NCBI GenBank assembly: GCA_020442065.1 | Contig: JAGRKZ010000034.1 | Location: forward strand, 1 to 64,000 | Direction: 5' to 3' | Origin: Bauldia sp. | GTDB taxonomy: Bacteria > Pseudomonadota > Alphaproteobacteria > Rhizobiales > Kaistiaceae | Length of the DNA stretch: 64,000 nucleotides | Part shown: piece by piece, positions 8,213-16,714 of the stretch | Layout of the letters: each line of letters begins with the position of its first letter | Numbering within the stretch: the first letter of the stretch is position 1 | The notes under the pieces: generated by a model | The model's database searches: none | Told to the model about the DNA's origin: nothing | Seen by the model: only the letters and a program-made list of their open reading frames with translations | Translations under genes and position numbers: made by a program

Positions 8213-9195
8213 TGCGCATTGCGGTCTTCGGCGCCGGCGCGATCGGCGGTCACCTCGCCGCAAAGCTCGCCGCGGCGGGCCGCGTCGACCTTTCCCTCGT
8301 CGCTCGCGGCGAGCACCTGACGGCGCTCCGCACGAATGGTCTCCGCCTCATTGAGGGCGAGAGTGACGCCACCTATTCCGTCCGCGCCAGCGCCGACGCT
8401 GCCGAACTCGGCGTACAGGACTACGTGGTCCTCACCATGAAGGCGCATTCAGTGGCGCCGGCCCTGCCCGCCGTCATGCCGCTGATCGGCCCCGAGACCG
8501 CGGTCGTCACCATGCAGAACGGGATTCCGTGGTGGTATTTCCACCGCCACGGCGGCCCTCATGACGGCAAGCGCATCGAGGCTGTCGATCCTGGCGGCGT
8601 CATTGCCGCGGCGCTCGGCCCGGAGCGGGCCATCGGCACCGCCGTATACATTGCCGCCGAAGTCGAGGCCCCGGGCGTCATCCGCCACGGCTATGGCACC
8701 CGCATATCGCTCGGCGAGCCCTCGGGCGAGAAGAGCGAACGCGCCACCCGCCTTGCCGAGGAGATGATCGCCGCCGGCCTGCAGGCCCCGGTGCGCACCG
8801 ATATCCGCAGCGAGATCTGGGTCAAGCTGTGGGGCAATCTCTCGTTCAACCCGATCTCGGCGCTGACCGACAGTACGCTGGCCGACATCATTGCCGACGA
8901 TGGCACGCGTGCCGTCGCCCGCGCCATGATGGTCGAGGCTCAAGCCGTCGGTGAAGCCCTCGGCGTCCGTTTCCCGATCACCGTCGACAAGCGCATTGCC
9001 GGGGCCGCCAGCGTCGGCGCGCACCGCACTTCGATGCTTCAGGACCTCGAGCGCGGTCGCCCCATGGAGATCGATGCGCTGGTCACCGCCGTGCAGGAGC
9101 TCGGACGGCTGACCGGCCTGCCGACCCCCACCATCGACACGGTGCTAGCGCTGGTACAGCGGCTCGCCCGCGCTCGCGGCTGCTACCCGGGCTGA
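8212..9195 (+). CDS. 2-dehydropantoate 2-reductase family protein
   Basis: 327 residues beginning MRIAVFGAGAIGGHL, an NADP-binding Rossmann motif at 6-12. The ApbA/PanE C-terminal domain is present (SEIWVKLWGNLSFNPISALT, then HRTSMLQDLERGRPMEID), with the usual K, N, S and E of the active site. PanE makes pantoate for CoA synthesis. Many paralogues reduce other 2-oxo acids, and the coupling to an acyl-CoA ligase suggests a catabolic paralogue rather than the only PanE. Confidence 0.88.
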   Translation: MRIAVFGAGAIGGHLAAKLAAAGRVDLSLVARGEHLTALRTNGLRLIEGESDATYSVRASADAAELGVQDYVVLTMKAHSVAPALPAVMPLIGPETAVVTMQNGIPWWYFHRHGGPHDGKRIEAVDPGGVIAAALGPERAIGTAVYIAAEVEAPGVIRHGYGTRISLGEPSGEKSERATRLAEEMIAAGLQAPVRTDIRSEIWVKLWGNLSFNPISALTDSTLADIIADDGTRAVARAMMVEAQAVGEALGVRFPITVDKRIAGAASVGAHRTSMLQDLERGRPMEIDALVTAVQELGRLTGLPTPTIDTVLALVQRLARARGCYPG

Positions 9196-9205
9196 AGCCG
9201 TCGCG

Positions 9206-10663
9206 TCACCGCCGCGGCGGCGGGACATGGTCGCTCGACACCCGCCCGTAGTCGTCCTCGAAGCGGATGATGTCGTCCTCGCCGAGATAGTCGCCGCACT
9301 GCACCTCGATGATGGTGAGCGTGGTTTCGCCGCGGTTGGCGGCGCGGTGAACGGCGCCGAGCGGAATGTAGGTGGATTCGTTGGGCCGGAGCACGATCAC
9401 CCGGCCGTCAATGGTCACCTCGGCCGCGCCTTCCACCACCGTCCAGTGCTCGGAGCGATGACGGTGCTTCTGCAACGACAGGCGCTGGCCAGGACTCACC
9501 ACCAGCCGCTTGACCTGGTGCGCCGGGCCGAGGTCGATCGACTGATAGTAGCCCCAGGGCCGGTAGTGGCGGGCGTAGTCGCCGATAACCGCCTCCGGCT
9601 TGGCCTTGATCGCCGAGACCAGAGTCTTCACCTCGTCCGAGCGGCTTCGCGGCGCGACGAGCACGGTGTCGTCGCTCGCCACCACCACGAGGTCGTCGAC
9701 CCCGAGGAGGCCGATCGTCGGCCGGTCGGTCGAGACGAAGTTGCCCGATGCCGCGACCAGAGTTGCATCCCCTTGTACGGCGTTGCCCTCGGCGTCCTTC
9801 CAGACCGCCGCCCAGACCGAATCCCAGGTGCCGAGATCCGACCAGTCGAAGGCCGCATCGATCACGGCCGCGCGCGCGGTCTTCTCCATTACCGCGTGGT
9901 CGAAGGAGATGCGGCGCGCGCTGCCGAAAACCTTGCCGAGCAGGGTGGCGCCGTCCGGCCCGGTCTCGGCAGCCTCGACCGCCGCCGTAGCGGTGGCGAG
10001 GACGTCGGGGGCGTGGGCAGCGAATTCGGCGAGCCCGGCCTGCGCCGTCATCAGGAAGTTGCCACTGTTCCACAGGTAGCCGGCCGCAACATGACGCCCG
10101 GCGGTGGCGGCGTCCGGTTTCTCGACGAAAGCGGCGACTTCGGACACGCCATCGGCATCGGGGAGCGCCGCGCCACGGGCGATATAGCCGTAGCCGGTCG
10201 CCGGATGGCCTGGCCGAACTCCGAACGTGACGATCCGGCCCGCCTCGGCCGCTCCGGCTGCGGCCGCGACCGTCCGCCGGAAGCCCTCGGTATCGTCGAT
10301 ATGGTGGTCGGCAGCCAGGAACAGGAGCAGCGCGTTCGGGTCGCGTTTTGCGGCGAAAACGACGGCTGCGGCGATCGCTGCCGCGGTGTCGCGGGCGTCG
10401 GGCTCGAGCAGGAGCTGCCCTAGCGCCCCCGCTTCGCCCATCGCCGCGGCGAGCATGTGGCGCTGGTCGCGATTGGCGACGATCAGCGGCGCCGAGAAGA
10501 TCCGGTCGTCGGCGACGCGGGTAAGCGTCGCGGCAAACGTGGACGTGCCGCCCACCAGGGGCAGGAGCGGCTTGGGGCGCGTCTCGCGCGACAGCGGCCA
10601 CAGCCGCGTGCCGGCGCCGCCGCAAAGAATGACCGGGGTGATGGGGCGCACTACCTCTGTCAT
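9206..10663 (-). CDS. manC: Mannose-1-phosphate guanylyltransferase / mannose-6-phosphate isomerase
   Basis: 485 residues, full length for the bifunctional type II enzyme. The pyrophosphorylase signature GGAGTRLWPLSRETRPKPLL is at residues 15-34 and the FVEKPD motif at about 165. The C-terminal cupin isomerase domain has its signature around HRHRSEHW (400-407) and IPLGAVHR. It makes GDP-mannose for exopolysaccharide or LPS. It stands alone here, convergent with the reductase upstream and without polysaccharide genes nearby. Confidence 0.93.
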   Translation of the reverse strand: MTEVVRPITPVILCGGAGTRLWPLSRETRPKPLLPLVGGTSTFAATLTRVADDRIFSAPLIVANRDQRHMLAAAMGEAGALGQLLLEPDARDTAAAIAAAVVFAAKRDPNALLLFLAADHHIDDTEGFRRTVAAAAGAAEAGRIVTFGVRPGHPATGYGYIARGAALPDADGVSEVAAFVEKPDAATAGRHVAAGYLWNSGNFLMTAQAGLAEFAAHAPDVLATATAAVEAAETGPDGATLLGKVFGSARRISFDHAVMEKTARAAVIDAAFDWSDLGTWDSVWAAVWKDAEGNAVQGDATLVAASGNFVSTDRPTIGLLGVDDLVVVASDDTVLVAPRSRSDEVKTLVSAIKAKPEAVIGDYARHYRPWGYYQSIDLGPAHQVKRLVVSPGQRLSLQKHRHRSEHWTVVEGAAEVTIDGRVIVLRPNESTYIPLGAVHRAANRGETTLTIIEVQCGDYLGEDDIIRFEDDYGRVSSDHVPPPRR

Positions 10664-10852
10664 CGCATGCCGTTGCGGCTTTCGCCCTCACTGATCTTTC
10701 CGCGGCCCGGCGAGGAAGCTGTCCATCCGGTTGCGGCCGACTTCTATAGTATAGCTGCAGGACCGCGTCGACCCGGCACCCGAACCGGCTTGGCAACATC
10801 GGCGGTCGTCGTGCTATGCCCTGCGGCGAACGTCATTCTCGAGGAGCACACC

Positions 10853-11203
10853 ATGGCAATCGAACGTCACCAGAGCGGCCCGCGCATGAGTCAGGCTGTT
10901 GTCCACGGCAATACCGTCTACCTCGCCGGCCAGGTCGCCGACGACACCTCGCAATCCGTCGCGGGACAAACCAGGCAAGTCCTCGCCAAGATCGATGCCC
11001 TGCTCGCTGCCGCCGGAACCGACAAGTCGAAACTCCTGTCGACCAACATCTGGCTCAGCGACATCGGGAGTTTCGCGGAGATGAACTCGGTCTGGGATAC
11101 CTGGGTGTCGCCCGGCAACACCCCCGCCCGCGCCACCGTCGAGGCCAAGCTCGCTACCCCAGCCTTCCTCGTCGAGATCATGGTGGTCGCCGCCAAGGGC
11201 TGA
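10853..11203 (+). CDS. RidA/YjgF-family enamine/imine deaminase
   Basis: 116 residues from ATG 10853 with GAGGAG 6 bases upstream. Typical RidA features include the strand VVHGNTVYLAGQVADD, the internal Q(T)RQVLAKIDALLAAAG helix, and an ARATVEAKLATPAFLVEIM C-terminus. In the archetype the arginine of the RATVEA-type segment binds the carboxylate of 2-aminoacrylate. RidA proteins protect PLP enzymes from reactive enamines. The divergent neighbour is manC. Confidence 0.9.
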   Translation: MAIERHQSGPRMSQAVVHGNTVYLAGQVADDTSQSVAGQTRQVLAKIDALLAAAGTDKSKLLSTNIWLSDIGSFAEMNSVWDTWVSPGNTPARATVEAKLATPAFLVEIMVVAAKG

Positions 11204-11309
11204 TGGAAGTCCATCAATTCGTCCGCCGTTGCGACACTGGTGAATGCCATGGAGGCGCACGCCTTCTATATAGTCACGGCGGACGACTGGTTTTCGGAGC
11301 CCGACTGCC

Positions 11310-11414
11310 ATGACCCTGGCTCAGTTTCTGGTGATCTTCTTCGGCCCGGTGGCAGTGCTCGCGGTCCTAGGCTTCCTTGCCTGGCTGACCGGCCGGAGGA
11401 AGCTTCCGCGGTAG
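11310..11414 (+). CDS. 34-residue single-span membrane protein
   Basis: ATG 11310 to TAG 11412 encodes MTLAQFLVIFFGPVAVLAVL, then GFLAWLTGRRKLPR. One hydrophobic helix of about 24 residues is followed by a positive GRRKLPR tail, so the C-terminus should face the cytoplasm. GGAGC lies upstream at 11296-11300. The clean membrane-protein pattern and its place after ridA suggest a real small protein, but no homologue is recognised. Confidence 0.5.
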   Translation: MTLAQFLVIFFGPVAVLAVLGFLAWLTGRRKLPR

Positions 11415-11433
11415 CCCGCTCCGGCCGGTTGCC

Positions 11434-13038
11434 TCACGCTTCGGCGCGGCGGCCGGCCTCGCCTTCAAGGGCGCGGCGGAGCCGCCGGATGAGCACGCCT
11501 CGCGCCTTGTCGTCGGTCGCATCGGACAGGGCATCGTTGATGTCGAGGATCAGCTTCGACACGTCGTTGTGCCAGTCGAGCCGGGCGACGGCGTCGGCCG
11601 CGACCCGCGGCGGCTCGGTCGGGGTCAGCGCCCGCGCGCCCTGCGGCGTGAGCACGAAGCTCTGGTCGATCGACGGCATGACAATCCTGGCCGGGTCGAC
11701 CAGCGACGCGACCCGCGCCGCGAGACCCTCGAGCGCCGGCTCCTCGCCGTGGATCAGGAAGAGCTGGTGGCGGAGCGGCAAGCGCTCCTTCACCCAAGCC
11801 GCGAGTTGCGGCCCGTCGGCGTGGCCCGAATAGAGGTCGAGCGACCGCACTCGCGCCCTGACGGCGAATGTGTCGCCCTGGATGCGGACCTCGTCCGCCC
11901 CGTCCTTGAGGATACGGCCGAGCGTCCCCTGGGCCTGGAAGCCGACCAGCAGCACCGTTGCCTCCTCCCGCCAGATCCAGTTCTTGAGACGGTGGCGGAT
12001 TCGGCCGGCGTCGCACATGCCGCTCGCGGCGATGACGATATGGAAATCACTGAGTCGGTCGAGGGATTTGCTCTCCTCCACCGTCTGGGTAAACCGCACG
12101 TTCCTCGAGTGCAGTCCCCGCACCAGTTCTTCGCCGCCCTCCAGTTCGTGGGCGTGCCCGGCAAAGACCTCGGTCGCCTTCTGGGCGAGGGGGGAATCGA
12201 CATAGATCGGAATCTCGGGGATTGCCCCCTCGCGCATCAGTTGCACGAGGTCGCTGATCAGCTCTTGCGCCCGCTCGACCGCGAAAGACGGGATCAGCAG
12301 TGCGCCCTTCGGGCGCATCGCGGCCCGCACCTCGTCGCGGAGCGCCGACCGACGGCCTTCTTCGGTGGCGTCGATGCGATCGCGATCACCATAGGTGCCT
12401 TCGCAGAGAATGTAGTCGAGGCCGCTCGGACCGGTCGGATCGGGCTGGAGCAGCTTGTAGTCCGGGCCGATATCTGCCGAAAACAGCAACCGGACGGTCC
12501 GCTCCCCGTCCTTCGCCTCCACCTCGATCGACGCCGAACCGAGCAGGTGGCCGGCATTCCAGAACCGTGCGCGCACCCCCGGCAGCGGCTCGAACCAGGT
12601 GTCGTAAGCGGCGTCCTCAAACAGCTCGATCGTGCGCATGGCATCGGCCATGCGGTAGATCGGCTCGACAGGCGGCTTCTTCCGCCGCGCATTGCGGCGG
12701 TTGAGCTGCTCGACCTCCGTTTCCTGGATGTAGGCCGAGTCCGGCAGCATAACCGCCGCAAGGTCGCGCGTCGCCGCCGTGGCGTGGATCGGTCCGCGGT
12801 AACCGTGCCGCACCAGCTTGGGCAGGAGGCCGGCGTGGTCGATATGGGCGTGGCTGAGGATGACCGCATCGAGCTTGGCCGGGTCGAACGGAAACGGCCG
12901 GTAGTTGAGCTCCTTCTCCGTCTTCGGCCCCTGAAACAGCCCGCAATCGACGAGGAGTTGGCCGCGATCGGTTTCGAGTCGAAAGCACGAGCCGGTGACG
13001 CACCGGGACGCACCGTGAAAGGTCAGGCGAAGCGGCAT
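11434..13038 (-). CDS. MBL-fold RNA-processing exonuclease-like protein (beta-CASP)
   Basis: 534 residues. The zinc motif HAHIDH is at 63-68, a GHLLGSASI motif follows (third zinc ligand His), and then an SADIGP aspartate. A beta-CASP insertion contains IPSFAVERAQEL and IYVDSPLA, followed by IAASGMCDAGRIRH and the RMMBL segment YSGHAD. These are the marks of CPSF73/RNase J-type nucleases acting on RNA. The extra 70 C-terminal residues carry no known motif. It is convergent with the small membrane protein and divergent from carbonic anhydrase. Confidence 0.9.
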   Translation of the reverse strand: MPLRLTFHGASRCVTGSCFRLETDRGQLLVDCGLFQGPKTEKELNYRPFPFDPAKLDAVILSHAHIDHAGLLPKLVRHGYRGPIHATAATRDLAAVMLPDSAYIQETEVEQLNRRNARRKKPPVEPIYRMADAMRTIELFEDAAYDTWFEPLPGVRARFWNAGHLLGSASIEVEAKDGERTVRLLFSADIGPDYKLLQPDPTGPSGLDYILCEGTYGDRDRIDATEEGRRSALRDEVRAAMRPKGALLIPSFAVERAQELISDLVQLMREGAIPEIPIYVDSPLAQKATEVFAGHAHELEGGEELVRGLHSRNVRFTQTVEESKSLDRLSDFHIVIAASGMCDAGRIRHRLKNWIWREEATVLLVGFQAQGTLGRILKDGADEVRIQGDTFAVRARVRSLDLYSGHADGPQLAAWVKERLPLRHQLFLIHGEEPALEGLAARVASLVDPARIVMPSIDQSFVLTPQGARALTPTEPPRVAADAVARLDWHNDVSKLILDINDALSDATDDKARGVLIRRLRRALEGEAGRRAEA

Positions 13039-13172
13039 GGCGGGGTGGCCCTGTCATTTCGATCTACCGGGTGTCGCACCCCCGCCCCGGCCGGTCAAAT
13101 CGACCCGAAACAGGGGCTCGACAGAGGGTCACGGGCGCTCCATGTCTCTCCGACCGACGTCACCGATGGGGC

Positions 13173-13790
13173 ATGCGAGAGATGAAGACCCTGCTCGACG
13201 GCTATCGCCAGTTCCGTACAGACGCCTGGCCGGCAGAACGCAGCCGCTTCGAGGCCCTGGCCCGCGAAGGCCAGAGCCCGGCCACAATGGTCATCGCGTG
13301 CTCTGATTCGCGCGTGGCCCCGGAGCGCGTCTTCGGCGCGGCGCCAGGTGAGCTGTTCGTCGTCCGCAACGTTGCCGGCCTCGTCCCGCCCTATCAGCCC
13401 GATGCCGGCTACCACGGCACCAGTGCCGCGCTCGAATATGCGGTGCGCGTCCTCAAGGTTGCCCGCATCGTCGTGCTGGGCCATGCCCAGTGCGGGGGTG
13501 TTCGCGTGATGCTGGAAGGCGCGCCGGCGGAGGCCAAGGACTTCGTCGAGCCGTGGATGAAGCTCGCCGCCCCGGCGCTGATGGCGCTGCCCGGCAATGT
13601 CTCGGGCGACGCGGCCTTGACCCACTGCGAGGAGGAGGTGGTGAAGCTCTCGCTCGCCAACCTCCTGACCTTCCCCTGGATCAAGGATGCGGTGGGCGCC
13701 GGCACGCTGCAACTTCAGGGTTTCCGCTTCGGCATCAAGAGCGGGGTCCTCTCCCGCCTCGAAGGCGAGCGCTTCGTCCCGGTGATGTAG
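13173..13790 (+). CDS. Beta-class carbonic anhydrase
   Basis: 205 residues from ATG 13173 (MREMKTLLDGYRQFR). An alternative start is ATG 13182. Zinc ligands C43, H104 and C107 are in ACSDSRV and GHAQCGGV, with the Asp45/Arg47 dyad present. It interconverts CO2 and bicarbonate in the cytosol. The frame is open further upstream to 13071, but that part is Arg/Pro-rich and has no ribosome binding site. Confidence 0.92.
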   Translation: MREMKTLLDGYRQFRTDAWPAERSRFEALAREGQSPATMVIACSDSRVAPERVFGAAPGELFVVRNVAGLVPPYQPDAGYHGTSAALEYAVRVLKVARIVVLGHAQCGGVRVMLEGAPAEAKDFVEPWMKLAAPALMALPGNVSGDAALTHCEEEVVKLSLANLLTFPWIKDAVGAGTLQLQGFRFGIKSGVLSRLEGERFVPVM

Positions 13791-13902
13791 CCGGAGCCTG
13801 AGCCTGCGACCGGGCGGACCTGCTCGGCGCGGCTTCCCGGCTTGCCGTCCCTTCCCGGCGAGGTTACACAGCGGCAGGAACTCCCGAAGGGACAAGGACG
13901 AC

Positions 13903-14877
13903 ATGGCCATAGCGCTCGCCGACAAGGGGCTGGTGACGGTATTCGGCGGATCCGGCTTTCTCGGCCGCCATGTCGTGCGGGCGCTGCTCAAGCGCGGCTG
14001 GCGGGTGCGCGCCGCGGTGCGCCGTCCGGACCTCGCCGGCCACCTTCAGCCGCTCGGCATGGTCGGCTGGGTCCAGCCCATCCAGGCCAATCTCCGCTAC
14101 CGCTGGTCGGTCGACCGCGCGGTGCAGGGCGCGGATGCCGTGGTCAACCTGGTCGCGGTCATGAACAATTCCGGTCGCCAGACCATCGACACGGTCAATG
14201 TCTTCGGCGCACGCGCCGTAGCCGAGGCCGCCCGCGGCGTTGGGCTCGACCGGATCATCCATGTCTCGGCGATCGGTGCCGATCCGGAGTCGCCCAGCGC
14301 CTATGGCCGCGGCAAGGCGGAGAGCGAGGCGGCCGTCTACGAGACCCTGCCGGAATCGGTGGTGATGCGGCCCTCGCTGATGTTCGGGCCGGAGGACCAT
14401 TTCTTCAACCGCTTCGCCGGCATGGCGCGGATGTCGCCGTTCCTTCCCTTGATCGGCGGCGGCAAGACACGTTTCCAGCCCGTCTTTGCCGGTGACGTCG
14501 CCCAGGCGATCGCGGACGCGATCGAGAGCAAGGCCAGGCCCGGCACCACCTACGAGCTTGGCGGACCCGAAGTCCGCACCTTCCGCGATTGCACGGAGAT
14601 CATCCTGGAGACGATCGGCCGGAAGCGCTTGCTTCTGCCGATTCCGTGGGGCGGCGCCAGCGTCCTCGGCGCGGTGCTTCAGCACCTGCCGGGCAAGATG
14701 CTGACATTCGACCAGGTCCGCCTGCTTCGGGTCGACAACCTCGTCTCCGAGGCGGCAGTCGCCGAGAATCGGACGATTCGGTCCTTCGGCATCGAGCCGA
14801 CCACGATCGAGGCGGTGCTGCCGTCTTACCTCTCCCGCTTCCGCGTCACGGGCGAGTACGAGCGCCAGACCGTCTGA
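13903..14877 (+). CDS. NDUFA9-like NAD(P)-binding protein (atypical SDR)
   Basis: 324 residues with the Rossmann motif GGSGFLGRHV at 15-24 and the characteristic VSAIGADPESPSAYGRGKAESE of the complex I NDUFA9/39-kDa subunit group. Alphaproteobacterial members are linked to complex I assembly or to quinone biosynthesis. The catalytic YxxxK is seen as YGRGK. Downstream is convergent uppP. ATG 13903 follows AAGGGACAAGG. Confidence 0.88.
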   Translation: MAIALADKGLVTVFGGSGFLGRHVVRALLKRGWRVRAAVRRPDLAGHLQPLGMVGWVQPIQANLRYRWSVDRAVQGADAVVNLVAVMNNSGRQTIDTVNVFGARAVAEAARGVGLDRIIHVSAIGADPESPSAYGRGKAESEAAVYETLPESVVMRPSLMFGPEDHFFNRFAGMARMSPFLPLIGGGKTRFQPVFAGDVAQAIADAIESKARPGTTYELGGPEVRTFRDCTEIILETIGRKRLLLPIPWGGASVLGAVLQHLPGKMLTFDQVRLLRVDNLVSEAAVAENRTIRSFGIEPTTIEAVLPSYLSRFRVTGEYERQTV

Positions 14878-14968
14878 GGCGAGCGATCAGCGGAGGCTCT
14901 CGACCAGCCCCGGCCGCCCGGCAGCGATCAGGCGCTGGAAGCGCGCGCGTTCGTCCATCGCCTAGAAG

Positions 14969-15913
14969 CTACTGCTGCCCCTGTTCGCGGATCAGGTCTC
15001 CCAGCGCATCGTCTCCGGGAGGCTGCGGCGCGGTCTGGGTCGTCTCTGGGGTTGCCGGCTCAACGACGGCGGGCGCTTCTGGCGTCACAGCCGGCGCCTC
15101 GCTCGGACCGGTGAAGAAGAACACGGCGACCAGCCCGAGAATGCCCACCACGATGCGCCACCAGCCGAAGGGCGCAAACCCGTGGCGGCTGACGAAGCCG
15201 AGGAAGGTCTTGACCACGATCACCGCCGATATGAAGGCGGCAACGAAGCCGATCGCGATCACCCCGGCCGCGCTCGCATCGATCACGTCGATGTTCTTCC
15301 AGAGGTCGTAGACGAACGCGCCGAGCATCGTCGGCATGGCAAGGAAGAACGAGAACTCCGCCGCCGCCCGCTTCTCGCTGCCGAGCAGCATCGCCCCGAC
15401 GATGGTCGCCCCGGAGCGCGACACGCCGGGGATCAGGGCGAGGCACTGGAACAGGCCGATGCCGAGATAGGTGGCCATCGGATAGTTCATGATGTCGGCA
15501 TACCGCGGCCTGATCGGCAGCCGGTCGATGAACAGAAGCACGATGCCGCCGAGAATCAGCATGATCGAGATTAGCGTTACCGATTCGAACAGCACCCGCG
15601 TGATGTAGTCGTGGAGGAGGACGCCGACGATCGCCGCCGGCAGAAAAGCGACGATCACGCCAACTGCAAAGCGCCGCGCCTTGGGGCGGCTCGGTAGCGC
15701 AACGACCAGGTTCCACAGGCGGCCCGCATACACCGACAGGAGCGCGAGAATCGCTCCGAACTGGATCAGCACTTCGAACGCCTTTCCGGCGTTGTCGAAG
15801 CCGAGCAGCTTGCCGACGAGCAAAAGGTGGGCCGTCGACGAAACCGGCAGAAACTCCGTGACGCCCTCGACGATCCCGAGGACAAGGGCGTCTATGATCG
15901 TCTTGAGGTCCAT
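14969..15913 (-). CDS. uppP: Undecaprenyl-diphosphate phosphatase with an unusual acidic Pro/Ala tail
   Basis: 314 residues. The BacA/UppP core (about 1-268) has the two active-site motifs EGVTEFLPVSSTAHLLL and IPGVSRSGAT, and multiple membrane helices. It recycles undecaprenyl pyrophosphate in the cytoplasmic membrane for peptidoglycan and other glycans, and overexpression gives bacitracin resistance. After the last helix (VVGILGLVAVFFFTG) comes a 45-residue tail rich in Pro, Ala, Glu and Thr (SEAPAVTPEAPAVVEP), which ordinary UppP proteins of about 265-275 residues lack. Confidence 0.93.
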   Translation of the reverse strand: MDLKTIIDALVLGIVEGVTEFLPVSSTAHLLLVGKLLGFDNAGKAFEVLIQFGAILALLSVYAGRLWNLVVALPSRPKARRFAVGVIVAFLPAAIVGVLLHDYITRVLFESVTLISIMLILGGIVLLFIDRLPIRPRYADIMNYPMATYLGIGLFQCLALIPGVSRSGATIVGAMLLGSEKRAAAEFSFFLAMPTMLGAFVYDLWKNIDVIDASAAGVIAIGFVAAFISAVIVVKTFLGFVSRHGFAPFGWWRIVVGILGLVAVFFFTGPSEAPAVTPEAPAVVEPATPETTQTAPQPPGDDALGDLIREQGQQ

Positions 15914-16024
15914 GCCTCCTCCAACCCCGTTTTCGGCGAATCGCCTTGTTCCTGCCGCGGGCCGGCTCTATACCCGAATCGTAGTCGTTCTGTCCGAAAC
16001 GGGGGCCACAAGACCTCCCGCGTG

Positions 16025-16714
16025 ATGCCAGTTCTTCATAGCTATCCACTCTCCGCCGGCTCGCGATACGTGCGCCTCGTCCTCGCCGAGTACGGGGAAT
16101 CGGTCGACCTTGTCGAACGCCACCCGTACGAGCGCGACGAAGACTTTCTCACCCTCAACCCCGCAGGAACCCTGCCCGTCCTGGTCGACGAGACCGACGG
16201 CGCCATCGTTGGCGCAGCAACAATCGCGGAGTACCTGTTTGAGACCCGCGGCAATCGCCTCGGCGAAGCCACGCTGATGCCCGAAACGCCACGGGAGCGC
16301 GCCGAGGTGCGACGACTGGTCTCGTGGTTCCTCGACAAGTTCGAGCAGGAGGTCACCGCCTACCTCGTCGACGAGAAGGTGTTCAAGCGCAACGCCCCCC
16401 GCGGCAACGGCGGCCCGCCCGACGGAGCCGCGATTCGTGCCGGAAAGCTCAATATCCGCTATCATCTGCGCTACATCGGCTACCTGGTGGCGCGGCGGAA
16501 TTGTCTTGCCGGGCGCACGATGACGGCAGCCGACCTTGCCGCCGCGGCGCACCTTTCGACGATCGACTACCTTGGCGAGGTGCCATGGGAGGAAGACACA
16601 ATGGCGAAACAGTGGTACGCCCGGGTCAAGTCGCGGCCGAGCTTCCGGCCGATCCTCGCCGACGCCATCCGCGGCACCCGGCCGGCGACCCACTACGCCG
16701 ATCTCGACTTCTGA
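16025..16714 (+). CDS. Glutathione S-transferase family protein
   Basis: 229 residues from ATG 16025 (MPVLHSYPLSAGSRYVRLVL). It has an N-terminal thioredoxin-like domain with LNPAGTLPVLVDE (cis-Pro) and an ATIAEYLFETRG segment, then an all-helical C-terminal domain with MTAADLAAAAHLSTIDYLG. The active-site residue is probably a serine (SAGSR). The family uses glutathione for conjugation or reduction. Its stop overlaps the likely start of queG, so the two are one transcription unit. Upstream uppP is divergent. Confidence 0.88.
   Translation: MPVLHSYPLSAGSRYVRLVLAEYGESVDLVERHPYERDEDFLTLNPAGTLPVLVDETDGAIVGAATIAEYLFETRGNRLGEATLMPETPRERAEVRRLVSWFLDKFEQEVTAYLVDEKVFKRNAPRGNGGPPDGAAIRAGKLNIRYHLRYIGYLVARRNCLAGRTMTAADLAAAAHLSTIDYLGEVPWEEDTMAKQWYARVKSRPSFRPILADAIRGTRPATHYADLDF

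Noticed and set aside
8640-8650. GTATAC inside coding sequence (also near 21688, 38444 and 63534)
   Set aside because: These lack the following TGA(C) context and lie within genes, so they were not counted as regulon sites.
14887-14958. 23-codon frame on the minus strand just after uppP
   Set aside because: It encodes MDERARFQRLIAAGRPGLVE plus three residues, with no binding site or recognised family. It could be a gene remnant, but I cannot support it.
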